Shown here: in pieces, positions 16,155 through 25,691 of the stretch
Layout of the letters: each line of letters begins with the position of its first letter
Numbering within the stretch: the stretch's first letter is position 1
Assembly (NCBI RefSeq): GCF_014202755.1
Contig: NZ_JACHHK010000009.1
Location: 1-64,000, forward strand
Origin: Catenisphaera adipataccumulans
GTDB taxonomy: Bacteria; Bacillota_I; Bacilli_A; Erysipelotrichales; Erysipelotrichaceae
Direction of reading: 5' to 3'
DNA: 64,000 bases
Notes under the pieces: generated by a model
What the model saw: the letters and a program-made list of their open reading frames with translations, nothing else
Databases searched by the model: none
Told to the model about the DNA's origin: nothing
Position numbers and translations under genes: made by a program

Positions 16155-17426
16155 TTATTCAGATGTTTGATGAAAATCTTTCGGCAGTGTGATGCGCACG
16201 GCCTCGATGCGTTTTTTGTTCAAATTGATGACCTTGATCTTGATGCCGTTGTCCAGCACGATCTGTTCATTCAGCTTCGGCAGCCGGCCTAGTTTATCGA
16301 TGACCAGACCGCCGATGGAGTCAAATTCTTCACTGTCCAGATCCAGACCGATCGCGTCGTTCAGATCATGCAGACTGATATACCCTTTAACATCATAGAC
16401 CCGCTCTGTGACTTGTTTAATGTTGGCGGCTTCCCAGTCATCGTACTCATCCTGCACTTCACCGACGATCTCTTCGATGATATCTTCCAAGGTGATGATC
16501 CCGGCCAATTCACCATACTCATCCAGCACGATGGCCATGTTGTTGGTGGACTTTTTCATTTCCAGCAGCAAGTCGGAGATCGGCTTGTTTTCAAAGGTAA
16601 AAAACGGTTTTCGCAGCAAATTGTAGATATTGAAATGTTCCAGGTCATCATATAACAATAAGTCTTTCATATTGACCATACCAATAACATTGTCGATAGA
16701 ATCTTTATAGATCGGTATACGGGTAAAACGCTCTTTTCGAAATACTTCCAGCAGATCTTCATACGAAGAAGTATCCTCTGCCATGATGACATGTACCCGC
16801 GGGACCATGACTTCCTTGGCTTTGGCATCGCCGAAATCAAACACGTTGTTGATCATTTCCTTTTCATCCTGCTCAATGACGCCTTCTTCATGGGACACAT
16901 CGACAATGGTCCGCAGCTCACTTTCAGTTAAAGACGGACCGTTTTCTGATACATCAACGCCTAAGATGCGCAGGAAGATCGAACTGAACACATTGACAAA
17001 CGCAATGATCGGCGTCAGTACGACCATCAGTACGCGGACGATCTTCGCATAGTGCAGCGCCATGGAATCCGCTCGTTTGGTTGCCATGGTCTTCGGGGTG
17101 ATCTCTCCAAAAATCAAGATCAGCAGCGTGATGATGAAGGTCGCAATGCCGACGGCTGCGCCTCCGAATGAATAGGCGATCACGGTTGCCATACTGGAAG
17201 CCAGTGTATTCACAAAGTTATTGCCGATCAAAATGGCACTGAGCATTTTGTCCTGTTTTTCTAAAATACGCAGAACGACAGCCGCGTTTTTATTGCCTTC
17301 ATCGGCCAATGTCCGCATGCGGATGCGGCTGCAGGAAACCAGTGCAGTTTCCGCGGAAGAAAAGAATCCTGAAAACAGCAGCAGTACAATTAAGGTTAGG
17401 ATCCGTATCCCATTTTCTGATTCCAT
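16155..17426 (-). CDS. CNNM/CorC-type transporter-associated membrane protein (hemolysin-like)
   Basis: 423 residues. An N-terminal DUF21/CNNM membrane domain (about 1-190, three to four hydrophobic segments beginning ILTLIVLLLFSGFFSSAETAL) is followed by two CBS domains (~200-320, VPRVHVIMAEDTSS... and DLLLEMKKSTNNMAIVLDEYGELAGIITLEDIIEEIVGEVQDEYD). A C-terminal transporter-associated domain ends the protein. Related proteins take part in Mg2+ homeostasis. The start at 17426 has AGGAG upstream; the open frame extends further without a ribosome site. It begins five bases after the lipid kinase stop, so it is the last gene of the mutS-side operon. Confidence 0.93.
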   Translation of the reverse strand: MESENGIRILTLIVLLLFSGFFSSAETALVSCSRIRMRTLADEGNKNAAVVLRILEKQDKMLSAILIGNNFVNTLASSMATVIAYSFGGAAVGIATFIITLLILIFGEITPKTMATKRADSMALHYAKIVRVLMVVLTPIIAFVNVFSSIFLRILGVDVSENGPSLTESELRTIVDVSHEEGVIEQDEKEMINNVFDFGDAKAKEVMVPRVHVIMAEDTSSYEDLLEVFRKERFTRIPIYKDSIDNVIGMVNMKDLLLYDDLEHFNIYNLLRKPFFTFENKPISDLLLEMKKSTNNMAIVLDEYGELAGIITLEDIIEEIVGEVQDEYDDWEAANIKQVTERVYDVKGYISLHDLNDAIGLDLDSEEFDSIGGLVIDKLGRLPKLNEQIVLDNGIKIKVINLNKKRIEAVRITLPKDFHQTSE

Positions 17427-17431
17427 AGTTT

Positions 17432-18340
17432 TTATTCTCCTACATTCGGCAGCCACAAATGGATCGCATGGCTTTTTAGCTCAATGGTCGGGTTTTTAAA
17501 CGCCCGCACTTCACCGTCCAGGTTGCCGTAAATGGTTTCATTGTTTGTATCCATATGAATAATGTGTGCCTGTTTGATCGTAACACGATCGGTATGGGAA
17601 ATGTGTTCACCTTTTTCATAGGCTTTCGCAAAATAGACAATATCACGTTTCTTCAGTCCGCTGATCAAGCAGACATCGATCACACCATCATTGATCATCG
17701 CGTCCGGACACGGCTGATAGCCGCCGCCGTAATACTTGCCGTTGCAGAACACCACAAAATCATAGATAGCTGCCGGCATTCGCTGGTCATCGATCTGCAT
17801 GCGGTATTCCTGTCCGAGCGGTCTGCGTAATGTCTGAAGCATGCCGGTATAATATGGGATAATGCCCTGGACCGGCAATCTGCTTTTCATATGATTAGCA
17901 TATTGTGCCACATATACATCAAAACCGAAGGAAACCGTATTGATCGCATATTCGCCGTTGACGCTCATCACATCACAGTCCATGGCAATCGGATTTTTAT
18001 AGTTGGCTAAATTCAGAAAATCCGCCGTGGTCCACGGCCGGAATGTTTTCACAAAGTCATTGGCGGTCCCGAGCGGCAGCACAGAAACATGGACTTCGCT
18101 GCGCGCATCGATCAGACCGTTGATCGTTTCATGAAGCAAGCCGTCACCGCCGCAGACATACAAATGCACCGGTTCGTTTTCAAACAACGCATATTTCTTC
18201 GCGATGTATTCTGCATGCTTCGGCGCTTTGGTTTTTTCAATAATGACCTGTCTGCCTTTGAAGTTTTTCTTGATTTCCTCCATCAACGCATAAAGTTTTT
18301 TTGCGTCTGTGTGAGGATTGATTAAAAATACTTCTTTCAT
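17432..18340 (-). CDS. Diacylglycerol/lipid kinase family protein (DagK-like)
   Basis: 302 residues. The catalytic fold of the DAGK/YegS family is seen: VCGGDGLLHETINGL (nucleotide-binding GGDG loop near residue 80), LPLGTANDFVK, and YGGGYQPCPDAMINDGVIDV. Such enzymes phosphorylate diacylglycerol to recycle lipid released during lipoteichoic-acid synthesis. The GGDGT threonine is Leu here. Two starts are possible: 18349 (ATGA overlap with miaA) or 18340, which has AAGGA eight bases upstream and is preferred. Sits between miaA and the CNNM gene. Confidence 0.9.
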   Translation of the reverse strand: MKEVFLINPHTDAKKLYALMEEIKKNFKGRQVIIEKTKAPKHAEYIAKKYALFENEPVHLYVCGGDGLLHETINGLIDARSEVHVSVLPLGTANDFVKTFRPWTTADFLNLANYKNPIAMDCDVMSVNGEYAINTVSFGFDVYVAQYANHMKSRLPVQGIIPYYTGMLQTLRRPLGQEYRMQIDDQRMPAAIYDFVVFCNGKYYGGGYQPCPDAMINDGVIDVCLISGLKKRDIVYFAKAYEKGEHISHTDRVTIKQAHIIHMDTNNETIYGNLDGEVRAFKNPTIELKSHAIHLWLPNVGE

Positions 18341-18345
18341 ATCGC

Positions 18346-19251
18346 TCATCCTTCCCTTTCATATAACCACGCTTTGATGTCTTTTTCAATCTGCGGATCC
18401 CCAGTTTCATACCAGCGTACATCCATCTGGTGACGGAACCAGGTATACTGCCGTTTGGCATATTGGCGGGAATGCACCTTGATGGCCTCCTTTACTTCAT
18501 CCAAGTCAGCGGTCCCTTCAAAGTACGGCTGGAATTCTTTATAACCAATGGCTTGAAAACTGTTGTATTTCCATGTGGCGGGTTCAGAAAACAAGGCTGT
18601 CGCTTCCTGTACCAGTCCTTGATCAAACATGGCTTCCACACGCCGGTCGATCCGGTCATACAGCACCTCCCGATCGACATCCAGCCCCAACAGGAAGGCA
18701 TCAAACAACATGCGGTGCTGTTGGTGTTGTTCCCTTTCCGATTTACTCATACCGGTATGCGCGATCTGCAAAGCCCGGAGGATGCGTTTGCGGTTGTGCG
18801 GATGGATCTTTTCCGCCGAGCGCGGATCGACCTTCACCAGCCGGTCATACAACGTCTTTTCATCCAGAGCTTCCAGTTCTTTTTGATACGCTTCATCGAT
18901 TTCTTCCTCTTCAAACGTATAATCATATAATGCGGCTTTGATGTACAAACCCGTTCCGCCGCAAAGAATCGGTACTTTTCCTTGGGCGACGATTTCACGT
19001 TCTGCCTGCCGGCATTTTTCCTGAAAGATCTTAACGTTATAAGGTTCATCGTAATTTTGGATATCCACCAGATAATGCGGTATGCCCTGTTTTTCTTCTT
19101 CGGTGACTTTTGCCGTACCAATATCCATCTTTTTATACACCTGCATACTGTCGCCGGATATGACGGCCCCGTTCAGGCGCTTTGCCAGCTGCACTGAAAG
19201 ACTGGTCTTGCCGATGCCGGTCGGCCCGACGATCACAATGATCTTATCCAC
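18346..19251 (-). CDS. miaA: tRNA dimethylallyltransferase MiaA
   Basis: 301 residues. It transfers a dimethylallyl group to A37 of tRNAs reading UNN codons. Motifs: P-loop IVGPTGIGKTSLSV at the start, SGDSMQVYKKMDIGTAK (catalytic Asp/Thr region), VDIQNYDEPYNV and GGTGLYIKAALYDY. An ATG exists at 19281, but GTG at 19251 has AAAGGA eight bases upstream and matches the family start (GTG-Asp-Lys-Ile-Ile-Val), so GTG is preferred. It overlaps the end of mutL by eight bases. mutS-mutL-miaA is a common gene order. Confidence 0.95.
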   Translation of the reverse strand: MDKIIVIVGPTGIGKTSLSVQLAKRLNGAVISGDSMQVYKKMDIGTAKVTEEEKQGIPHYLVDIQNYDEPYNVKIFQEKCRQAEREIVAQGKVPILCGGTGLYIKAALYDYTFEEEEIDEAYQKELEALDEKTLYDRLVKVDPRSAEKIHPHNRKRILRALQIAHTGMSKSEREQHQQHRMLFDAFLLGLDVDREVLYDRIDRRVEAMFDQGLVQEATALFSEPATWKYNSFQAIGYKEFQPYFEGTADLDEVKEAIKVHSRQYAKRQYTWFRHQMDVRWYETGDPQIEKDIKAWLYEREG

Positions 19252-21025
19252 GTTCAAATTCCTTTCGTAAATCTTCATCACTTAATGTGATCACGGTCGG
19301 CCGGCCGTGCGGACAATGATACGGCTGTTTACAATGCCGCAGATCCTCAATGACTTTTTCCATCTCTGGTTTGGATAAAGGCCGGTTAAATCGGATGGAA
19401 CTGTGACAAGCCATCGTTGCGATCACTTTTTTGCGCAGTGATTTCATATTCACATTCTGCTCTTTGACAAAAGTATCCAGAAGATCCTGCAGAAACGGGA
19501 TCGCATCTACTTCATTGAACCAATTTGGCACTTCACGCAGGATCAGCTGATCGTCGCCGAACGCCTCAAAATGCAGACCAAAGAATTCCGTTTTTTCGTT
19601 GATTTCTTTTACCTGTGCGGTGATCGTATCCGGTACATCGATCTGGATCGGCACCAACAGCGGCTGTGTCTGCATCACCGGATGGTCCAGCTGTTCCAGC
19701 AGCTGTTCATAATGATAACGTTCCTGGGCCGCGTGCTGATCGATGATGACCAAGCCTTTTTCATCCGAACACAAAATATATGAATCATGCAGCTGGGCCA
19801 ATACCGTCAAGTGATTGAAAAACTCCGGACCGCGGTTTGTTTCTTCCGGTATGTCTGACTGGATCGGTTCCTGCTCTTCCTGAACAATTGGATCGGGAGC
19901 TGTCGGAATCGACTGGTAATTTTCAAATCCTTTATGGATCTCTGCGCTGCGGTCCTGCCGTTTCGGAACCGGATATGTATACGTCATTTCCGGCTGCTGA
20001 TAGACGGGCTGTTTTTTGATTTGTTTGATTTCCACTGTTTTTAACTGGGCGGATAGTGTTTCCTTGATGGTTTCCCGGATCAATTCCGTCAGCTGGGACT
20101 GTTTCGACAGCCGGACTTCCCACTTATTCGGATGCACATTGACATCCACCAGCTGTGTATCCGTCGTGATCTGCAGCACGCAGATCGGATAGCGCTGTTT
20201 CGGGAGAAAATCACTGTACGCGTCTAAGATCGCGTGCTGGATGGGATTGCTGCGGATCAAGCGGGTATTTAATGTCACAAATAAGAAATACTTCGTTGCC
20301 CGGTTGATTTTTGGCTGTACTGCATAGCCTTTGATGGTGAATTCATCTTTTTGTTTTTCAAACGGAATGGCGTTCATCGCGACTTCCCGGCCGTACATCT
20401 GAAATAGGATTTCTTGAATGTTGCCGTTGCCGGAAGTCTGAAAAATGACCCGGTCATTGTGTGAAAGCGTAAATCGGATTTCTGGGTGACTTAACGCTAG
20501 CTTATTGACCAAATCCGCAATAATGGAGAATTCGTAAGTCGGACTCTTTAGATGTTTGAACCGGGCCGGTGTTTTGACAAACAGCCCCGATACATCGATG
20601 CACGTTCCTTTCGGACAGGAAATTTCTTCCTTGGTTTTCTTTTCCCCATAATCATAGACAATATGTGTGCCGGTCGTTCCGTCGTTGGTTTTCATATCGA
20701 CATGGGCAACCGAAGCGATGCTTGGGATCGCCTCACCGCGGAAGCCCATGGTCTGGATATTAAATAAATCAGCTTCATCGGCGATTTTACTCGTGGCATG
20801 ACGGCAGAATGAAAGATCGGCATCTTCCGGACTCATTCCGATGCCGTCATCCGTGATCATGATACGCTCGATCCCGCCTTGCCAGACTTCAATATCAATA
20901 ACTTGTGCTTGAGCATCGATACTGTTTTCCACACACTCTTTAACAATGTTGGCAGGACGGTCGACTACTTCGCCGGCCGCGATCATATTGGTTAATTGTT
21001 CGCTTAATACATGAATATGTGCCAT
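19244..21025 (-). CDS. mutL: DNA mismatch repair protein MutL
   Basis: 593 residues. The N-terminal GHKL ATPase is intact: IAAGEVVDRPANIVKE, SIDAQAQVIDIEV, ITDDGIGM, RHATSKI and GFRGEAIPSIASV. A variable linker (~330-400) leads to the C-terminal dimerisation domain. That domain carries DQHAAQERYHYEQ, an endonuclease motif of DQHA(X)2E(X)4E type, ACHSSIRFNRPLS and the terminal CPHGRPTVI (zinc-site motifs). It is therefore the nicking MutL type used by bacteria lacking MutH. Ten bases follow the mutS stop. Confidence 0.97.
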   Translation of the reverse strand: MAHIHVLSEQLTNMIAAGEVVDRPANIVKECVENSIDAQAQVIDIEVWQGGIERIMITDDGIGMSPEDADLSFCRHATSKIADEADLFNIQTMGFRGEAIPSIASVAHVDMKTNDGTTGTHIVYDYGEKKTKEEISCPKGTCIDVSGLFVKTPARFKHLKSPTYEFSIIADLVNKLALSHPEIRFTLSHNDRVIFQTSGNGNIQEILFQMYGREVAMNAIPFEKQKDEFTIKGYAVQPKINRATKYFLFVTLNTRLIRSNPIQHAILDAYSDFLPKQRYPICVLQITTDTQLVDVNVHPNKWEVRLSKQSQLTELIRETIKETLSAQLKTVEIKQIKKQPVYQQPEMTYTYPVPKRQDRSAEIHKGFENYQSIPTAPDPIVQEEQEPIQSDIPEETNRGPEFFNHLTVLAQLHDSYILCSDEKGLVIIDQHAAQERYHYEQLLEQLDHPVMQTQPLLVPIQIDVPDTITAQVKEINEKTEFFGLHFEAFGDDQLILREVPNWFNEVDAIPFLQDLLDTFVKEQNVNMKSLRKKVIATMACHSSIRFNRPLSKPEMEKVIEDLRHCKQPYHCPHGRPTVITLSDEDLRKEFERG

Positions 21026-21034
21026 AATGCTCCT

Positions 21035-23554
21035 TTATTCAATGGATTTCGATAACTTTTTCAGTTCATATAAACAATCCAGCGCTTCACGCGGGCTCAT
21101 CGCATCGACGTCCATGTTCTGCAGACGTTCGACAAGTTCGGATTTCTCCGGCTGAACGGTATCCATCACAAATAGATTCGGCTGATAGCCATTGTTCCGT
21201 TCCATGCCTTCGTACTCTTTCAGCAGTTCGCCGGCACGATCCAGCACGGCCTGCGGCAGGTGCGCCAGACGGGCCACGTTGATCCCATAGGATTTATCGG
21301 CTTTGCCGCTGATCACACGATATTGAAATTCGATGTGCTGTTTTTTCTCTTTGACATCCACGTGTACATTTTTGATGGTTTTCCGCTCTTCTTCCAGATC
21401 GGTCAATTCGTGATAATGCGTCGAAAATAACGTCTTGGCCCGGATCGCACTGTCAATATACTCGATCATCGCCCGTGCCAGAGCCATCCCATCGTATGTG
21501 GCCGTGCCGCGGCCGATCTCATCAAAAAGGATCAATGAGTTTTCTGTCGCATAGCGCAGCGCAATATTGGCCTCCATCATTTCGACCATGAATGTCGACT
21601 TGCCGGTCAGAATGTCATCGCTGGCACCAATGCGGGTGAAGATCCGGTCAAAAATCGGCAGCACAGCTTGTTTCGCCGGAATAAAACTGCCCATCTGTGC
21701 CATAACCACCAACAAGGCATTCTGACGCATATAGGTGGATTTACCGCCCATATTCGGACCGGTGATGATTTCAATGTGATTGTCTTCATCCATCTGCCAG
21801 GAATTGGAGACATATTTCTGACTTTTCATATGATCATCCAAAATTGGATGTTTCCCTTCAATGATGGATACTGATCGTTCTTCATGAAACTGCGGGCAGA
21901 TATAGCCTTTTTCTGCGGCCAGATCGGCCAAAGCCGTCAGCACATCCACGGTTGCCAACGCGCGGGCACAGGCGTGCAGATCATAAAGGCGGGCCTTGAT
22001 CTTCATCAACAGTTCATGGAACAGCTCTTGTTCCAAGCGCACACGCTCTTCCTGGGCGTGCAGAATTTGTTCCTCTTTTTCTTTCAGTTCCTGGGTGATA
22101 AAACGCGTGGCATTTGCTAATGTTTGTTTCGGATGATAACCGTACTCATCTTTGATTTGATCCAGACTGCCGTTGCGCACTTCGATGTAGTAGCCGAAAA
22201 CCCGGTTATAGCCGATCTTCAGAGCTTTGATGCCGGTACGTTCTCGTTCTTTGGCTTCAATTTCCAGGATGTAATCTTTGCCTTTTTTAGCGATCTGACG
22301 GGCTTCATCCAGCTCTGCGCTGTATCCATCCGTAAAGACACCGCCGTCCTTTAAAGTCAGCGGCGGATCCTCGACGATCGCCCCTTGAATTTCTTCATAC
22401 AAATCGTAACATGTCGGCACGTCCTGCAGTTCCGGATACGATGTCAGAGCAGCGGCCAGTTCCAAAATTGGTTTGGCATGTTCCAACGAAGCCGTCAGCT
22501 GCAGAATATCGCGCGGGCCGGCATTGCCGTAGGAGATCCGGCTCGCTAATCGTTCCATATCATAGATATAAATCAAATGGTCTTTGAGGTTTTCCCGCAG
22601 CATAAAATCATCTTTCAGGATCTGCACCGCGGCCTGACGTTTCGCAATGGCAGAGGCGTCGATCAGCGGCATTTCGATCCAGTTTTTCAGCATGCGCGAA
22701 CCCATGGCACTCTTGCAGCGGTCCATAAATGACCACAGGCTCATGCCGCGGGAGCCGGAAACCAGATCCAGGTGCTGTTTGGTTTCATAGTCCATGATCA
22801 GGATCCGTTCTTTATCCATACTTTCCATCGGTATAAAATGATCGATGTGCTGTTTCTGAGTTTCTTTCAAATAACCCATCAATTGTGCCAGTGCCTGTTC
22901 CAGCGTCTCTTTGGCATCCAATGGCAGCAGTTTCCGGTCGGCTTCCTCCAATTTGGTTTTCTTCTGGCGCGAGACCATGATCGTTTCGTTTTCTTTCAAA
23001 GCGTTCAGCCAATTTTTATCAAAGCTCATCGGAATGACGACTTCGCTGACATGCTGGTCGAGCAGCGCCCGCTGCAAAGCGACCAGTGAATGTTCCACAG
23101 TTTGATATTTGAGCTCCCCTGTGCTCAATTCACAATAAAGCACACAAATCTCATAGCCGCTGACCATGACTGAGGCCAGATAATTGCTGGATTTGGCATC
23201 CAGAGCTTCATCCATATAGGTTCCCGGCGTAATGACTTTGATGATGCCGCGGTCCACGAGGCCTTTGGCTTCTTTTGGATCTTCAAGTTGTTCGCAGATT
23301 GCTACTTTATATCCTTTTTTAATTAATCGCTGAATATAATTTCCGGCTGCATGATGCGGGATCCCGCACATCGGAACTTTTTCGTTGTTGCCGGCTGCCT
23401 TAGCCGTCAGCACCAGGTCCAGTTCCCGGCTGGCAGTTTCTGCATCGTCCAGAAACATTTCGTAAAAATCGCCGACCCGATAGAATAATATTTTATCTGG
23501 ATTTGCTTCTTTTACTTTTATATAATGTTCGATCATTGGTGTATATTTTTTCAT
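21035..23554 (-). CDS. mutS: DNA mismatch repair protein MutS
   Basis: 839 residues, normal size. The mismatch-recognition domain has the Phe-x-Glu motif in FYRVGDFYEMF (residues ~24-34). The ATPase has Walker A TGPNMGGKSTYMRQ (~600), FMVEMMEAN and Walker B LILFDEIGRGTATYDG, with STHYHELTDLE at the H-loop. It starts a five-gene operon (mutS, mutL, miaA, lipid kinase, CNNM). A consensus -10 sits only six bases before the ATG, so the mRNA is predicted to be leaderless or nearly so. The start matches the family N-terminus (KYTPMIEHY). Confidence 0.97.
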   Translation of the reverse strand: MKKYTPMIEHYIKVKEANPDKILFYRVGDFYEMFLDDAETASRELDLVLTAKAAGNNEKVPMCGIPHHAAGNYIQRLIKKGYKVAICEQLEDPKEAKGLVDRGIIKVITPGTYMDEALDAKSSNYLASVMVSGYEICVLYCELSTGELKYQTVEHSLVALQRALLDQHVSEVVIPMSFDKNWLNALKENETIMVSRQKKTKLEEADRKLLPLDAKETLEQALAQLMGYLKETQKQHIDHFIPMESMDKERILIMDYETKQHLDLVSGSRGMSLWSFMDRCKSAMGSRMLKNWIEMPLIDASAIAKRQAAVQILKDDFMLRENLKDHLIYIYDMERLASRISYGNAGPRDILQLTASLEHAKPILELAAALTSYPELQDVPTCYDLYEEIQGAIVEDPPLTLKDGGVFTDGYSAELDEARQIAKKGKDYILEIEAKERERTGIKALKIGYNRVFGYYIEVRNGSLDQIKDEYGYHPKQTLANATRFITQELKEKEEQILHAQEERVRLEQELFHELLMKIKARLYDLHACARALATVDVLTALADLAAEKGYICPQFHEERSVSIIEGKHPILDDHMKSQKYVSNSWQMDEDNHIEIITGPNMGGKSTYMRQNALLVVMAQMGSFIPAKQAVLPIFDRIFTRIGASDDILTGKSTFMVEMMEANIALRYATENSLILFDEIGRGTATYDGMALARAMIEYIDSAIRAKTLFSTHYHELTDLEEERKTIKNVHVDVKEKKQHIEFQYRVISGKADKSYGINVARLAHLPQAVLDRAGELLKEYEGMERNNGYQPNLFVMDTVQPEKSELVERLQNMDVDAMSPREALDCLYELKKLSKSIE

Positions 23555-23560
23555 GTTCCT

Positions 23561-23569
23561 ATTATAGCA
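23561..23569 (-). promoter_or_regulatory. Extended -10 promoter of mutS (predicted leaderless)
   Basis: On the minus strand TGC-TATAAT ends six bases before the mutS ATG, placing the transcription start on or next to the A of the start codon. Confidence 0.6.
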
Positions 23570-23592
23570 AATTTTCTGATTGACGGTGAATA

Positions 23593-23601
23593 TGGTATAC
23601 T
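23593..23601 (+). promoter_or_regulatory. Extended -10 promoter of rodA
   Basis: TGG-TATACT at 23593-23601 with no convincing -35; the transcript start is near 23608, followed by AAGGGGG before the rodA GTG. Confidence 0.6.
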
Positions 23602-23628
23602 ATATGCAAATTGTAAGGGGGTCCCGGA

Positions 23629-24864
23629 GTGAAACGGACAGTAGTTTTTCGTAATAATACGTTTCAAGTGGATGTCGGCCTGCTGGTGATTTTATTGATT
23701 TTAATGTTCACGAGTTGTTTTGCGCTGTACAACGCATTCAATTTAATTAGTGAAGGCAGCGGTCCTACCTACTTGTTTCGTCAGATTTTATGGTACATCA
23801 TCGGTTTTACCGTTATGTTCCTGCTGACGTCCATGTCCAATGAGGTCATTTTTAAATATGTAAAAAAGGCATATACAATTTTAATGTACTGCCTGCTTTA
23901 TTTATTGGGCTCCAGCATCTTGAATCGTGTGACCGGTCATACGCTGCCGTTCGCACCTTCGATCAATGGTGCCGTTTCCTGGCTGAGCATTCCGCTGTTA
24001 GGAAGTTTTCAGCCCAGTGAGTTCATGAAGATCGTATTGATCGTGCTGGTCTCCAAAGCTATTCGGGATCATCAGGATGCTCACCCACATCCTAGCGGTG
24101 CTGATGATCTGCAGCTGTTATTGAAAATCCTGCGGATCACTTTGCCTTCATTGATTTTGATCTTCCTGCAGCCGGATACCGGTGTCTGCATCATCATCGT
24201 CTTTACGATTTTGGTGCTGTTGATCTGTTCCGGCATCCGAAAACAATATATCGTCGTTTTGCTTTCGGTCATTGTTGCCGCGGTTGTACTTTTCTTCTAT
24301 TTGTTTTTATTCCATGAAGATTTCATTGCGCAGTTTATTTCCGCTTACCGTCTGCAGCGGATCGAAGCCTGGCTGAACCCGGATGAATATATTTTAGGCA
24401 GTTCAAATCAGCTGTATACTGCTTTGCTTTCATTGGGCAGCGCCGGCCTGACGGGATACGGTCTGCAGGCGAATGTCATTGCGATCCCGGAAGCGCATAC
24501 GGACTTTATCTTTGCGGCGATCGGACAGTGTTTTGGCTTGATCGGCACGACCGCAATTGTTCTGCTGTGCATGGGATTGGACTTGTATTTATGCATGATG
24601 GCATATCGGATGAAAGATCGTATGGATCGATTTATTGTCATTGGTGTAGTGGCCATGTTGTTCTATCAGCAGATCCAAAACCTGGGTATGATCGTCGGTA
24701 TCTTTCCGATCACCGGTATCACCTTACCGCTGATTTCGTACGGCGGCAGCAGTATCTTGTCTTATTTTATTTCATTTGCGATCATCATGAACCTCAGTCC
24801 GGAGAGTCATAAAAAAGCGATCCGTATCTTGGCGGACCGCCCAAAGAAAGCGAAAAAAGCTTAA
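23629..24864 (+). CDS. rodA: RodA/FtsW-type peptidoglycan polymerase (SEDS family)
   Basis: 411 residues with about ten membrane segments. SEDS signature pieces are present: PFAPSINGAVSWL (extracellular loop), LQPDTGVCIIIV with the essential Asp, and the C-terminal VGIFPITGITLPLISYGGSSIL. These enzymes polymerise lipid II with a class B PBP in elongation (RodA) or division (FtsW). RodA is favoured because it is monocistronic, outside a dcw cluster, and RodA-like in the ITGITLPLISYGG block, but FtsW is not excluded. The start is GTG at 23629 with AAGGGGG seven bases upstream. Its stop overlaps that of nadK tail-to-tail (TTAA at 24861-24864). Confidence 0.93.
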   Translation: MKRTVVFRNNTFQVDVGLLVILLILMFTSCFALYNAFNLISEGSGPTYLFRQILWYIIGFTVMFLLTSMSNEVIFKYVKKAYTILMYCLLYLLGSSILNRVTGHTLPFAPSINGAVSWLSIPLLGSFQPSEFMKIVLIVLVSKAIRDHQDAHPHPSGADDLQLLLKILRITLPSLILIFLQPDTGVCIIIVFTILVLLICSGIRKQYIVVLLSVIVAAVVLFFYLFLFHEDFIAQFISAYRLQRIEAWLNPDEYILGSSNQLYTALLSLGSAGLTGYGLQANVIAIPEAHTDFIFAAIGQCFGLIGTTAIVLLCMGLDLYLCMMAYRMKDRMDRFIVIGVVAMLFYQQIQNLGMIVGIFPITGITLPLISYGGSSILSYFISFAIIMNLSPESHKKAIRILADRPKKAKKA

Positions 24865-25634
24865 TATAAATTTTTCAGACGTTTTAAATAAGAATAAGTG
24901 CGGTATCGAACGAACCGTACTTTTTTTTCGGATGTTTTCATATGAATTTCGTTCACATCATTTAAGCCGATATGCAGGTGATCGTAACAAGCTTCAGCGT
25001 TGTGCAGCGAAACACTTCGGATGACAACTTCCCGATCGGATTTCATGATATACGGATTTAAAAGTGTATGATGGATCTTATGTGAAATCGGCATGATCTC
25101 GCACAGCTGCAGGACCTGCAGACCGGAATCAACGACTGCACCTTTCAGGGCGCGGTTCACGGCTGTCGATCCTGCCTGCGTGCTCAGACAAATACCGGAG
25201 CCGGTCGTTCTTTCAAAGAACTCCCCATCAATATAGATATCAAGATATAAGGTTTTTTCCAGACTTTCGATACGGATTTCATTCAGGGCGTAGTCTTTAA
25301 ACTCTTTTTCCGGAATGTCAAATTCTAGTAAAGGTGATTCTTCAATATAGGGTTTTTGATTCACAATATCATCTAAGAATAATTCCAGCTCATCCTGCGT
25401 ATAGTCTGTAAAAAAGCCCAACGTTCCCGTATGGATCCCTACAAACATGATCTTATCCAAACAATCGATGTACTTATGAATGGCCCGCAGCAGCGTGCCG
25501 TCACCGCCGATCGACAGAATGATCTCCGGATCATCCGGCCGATATTCCCATCCTGCTTTCAAACATTCTTTTTTTAAATAATCCCCTACTCGCTTTGAAT
25601 TGACATCACCGCGCAGCTGAAACGAAAACCTCAT
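24861..25634 (-). CDS. nadK: NAD kinase
   Basis: 257 residues. Phosphorylates NAD to NADP. Motif GGDGTLLRAIHKY lies near residue 44, NE is present in ALNEIRIES, and the glycine-rich block reads GSGICLSTQAGSTAVNRALKGAVV. The short form resembles Bacillus PpnKA. Starts at 25640 or 25634 are both possible (AAGGA upstream); MRFSFQLRG at 25634 looks like the family start. Divergent from the CYTH gene, as in the Bacillus yjbK-yjbN region, where CYTH and NadK genes are also linked. Confidence 0.95.
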   Translation of the reverse strand: MRFSFQLRGDVNSKRVGDYLKKECLKAGWEYRPDDPEIILSIGGDGTLLRAIHKYIDCLDKIMFVGIHTGTLGFFTDYTQDELELFLDDIVNQKPYIEESPLLEFDIPEKEFKDYALNEIRIESLEKTLYLDIYIDGEFFERTTGSGICLSTQAGSTAVNRALKGAVVDSGLQVLQLCEIMPISHKIHHTLLNPYIMKSDREVVIRSVSLHNAEACYDHLHIGLNDVNEIHMKTSEKKVRFVRYRTYSYLKRLKNLY

Positions 25635-25662
25635 AAACATCACTTTCCTTTTTGATGTTCTC

Positions 25663-25671
25663 ATTGTACCA
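25663..25671 (-). promoter_or_regulatory. Extended -10 promoter of nadK
   Basis: Minus-strand TGG-TACAAT about 20 bases upstream of the nadK start codon region; no -35 hexamer recognised. Confidence 0.55.
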
Positions 25672-25691
25672 TAAAGAACGAGGTGAAGAAT

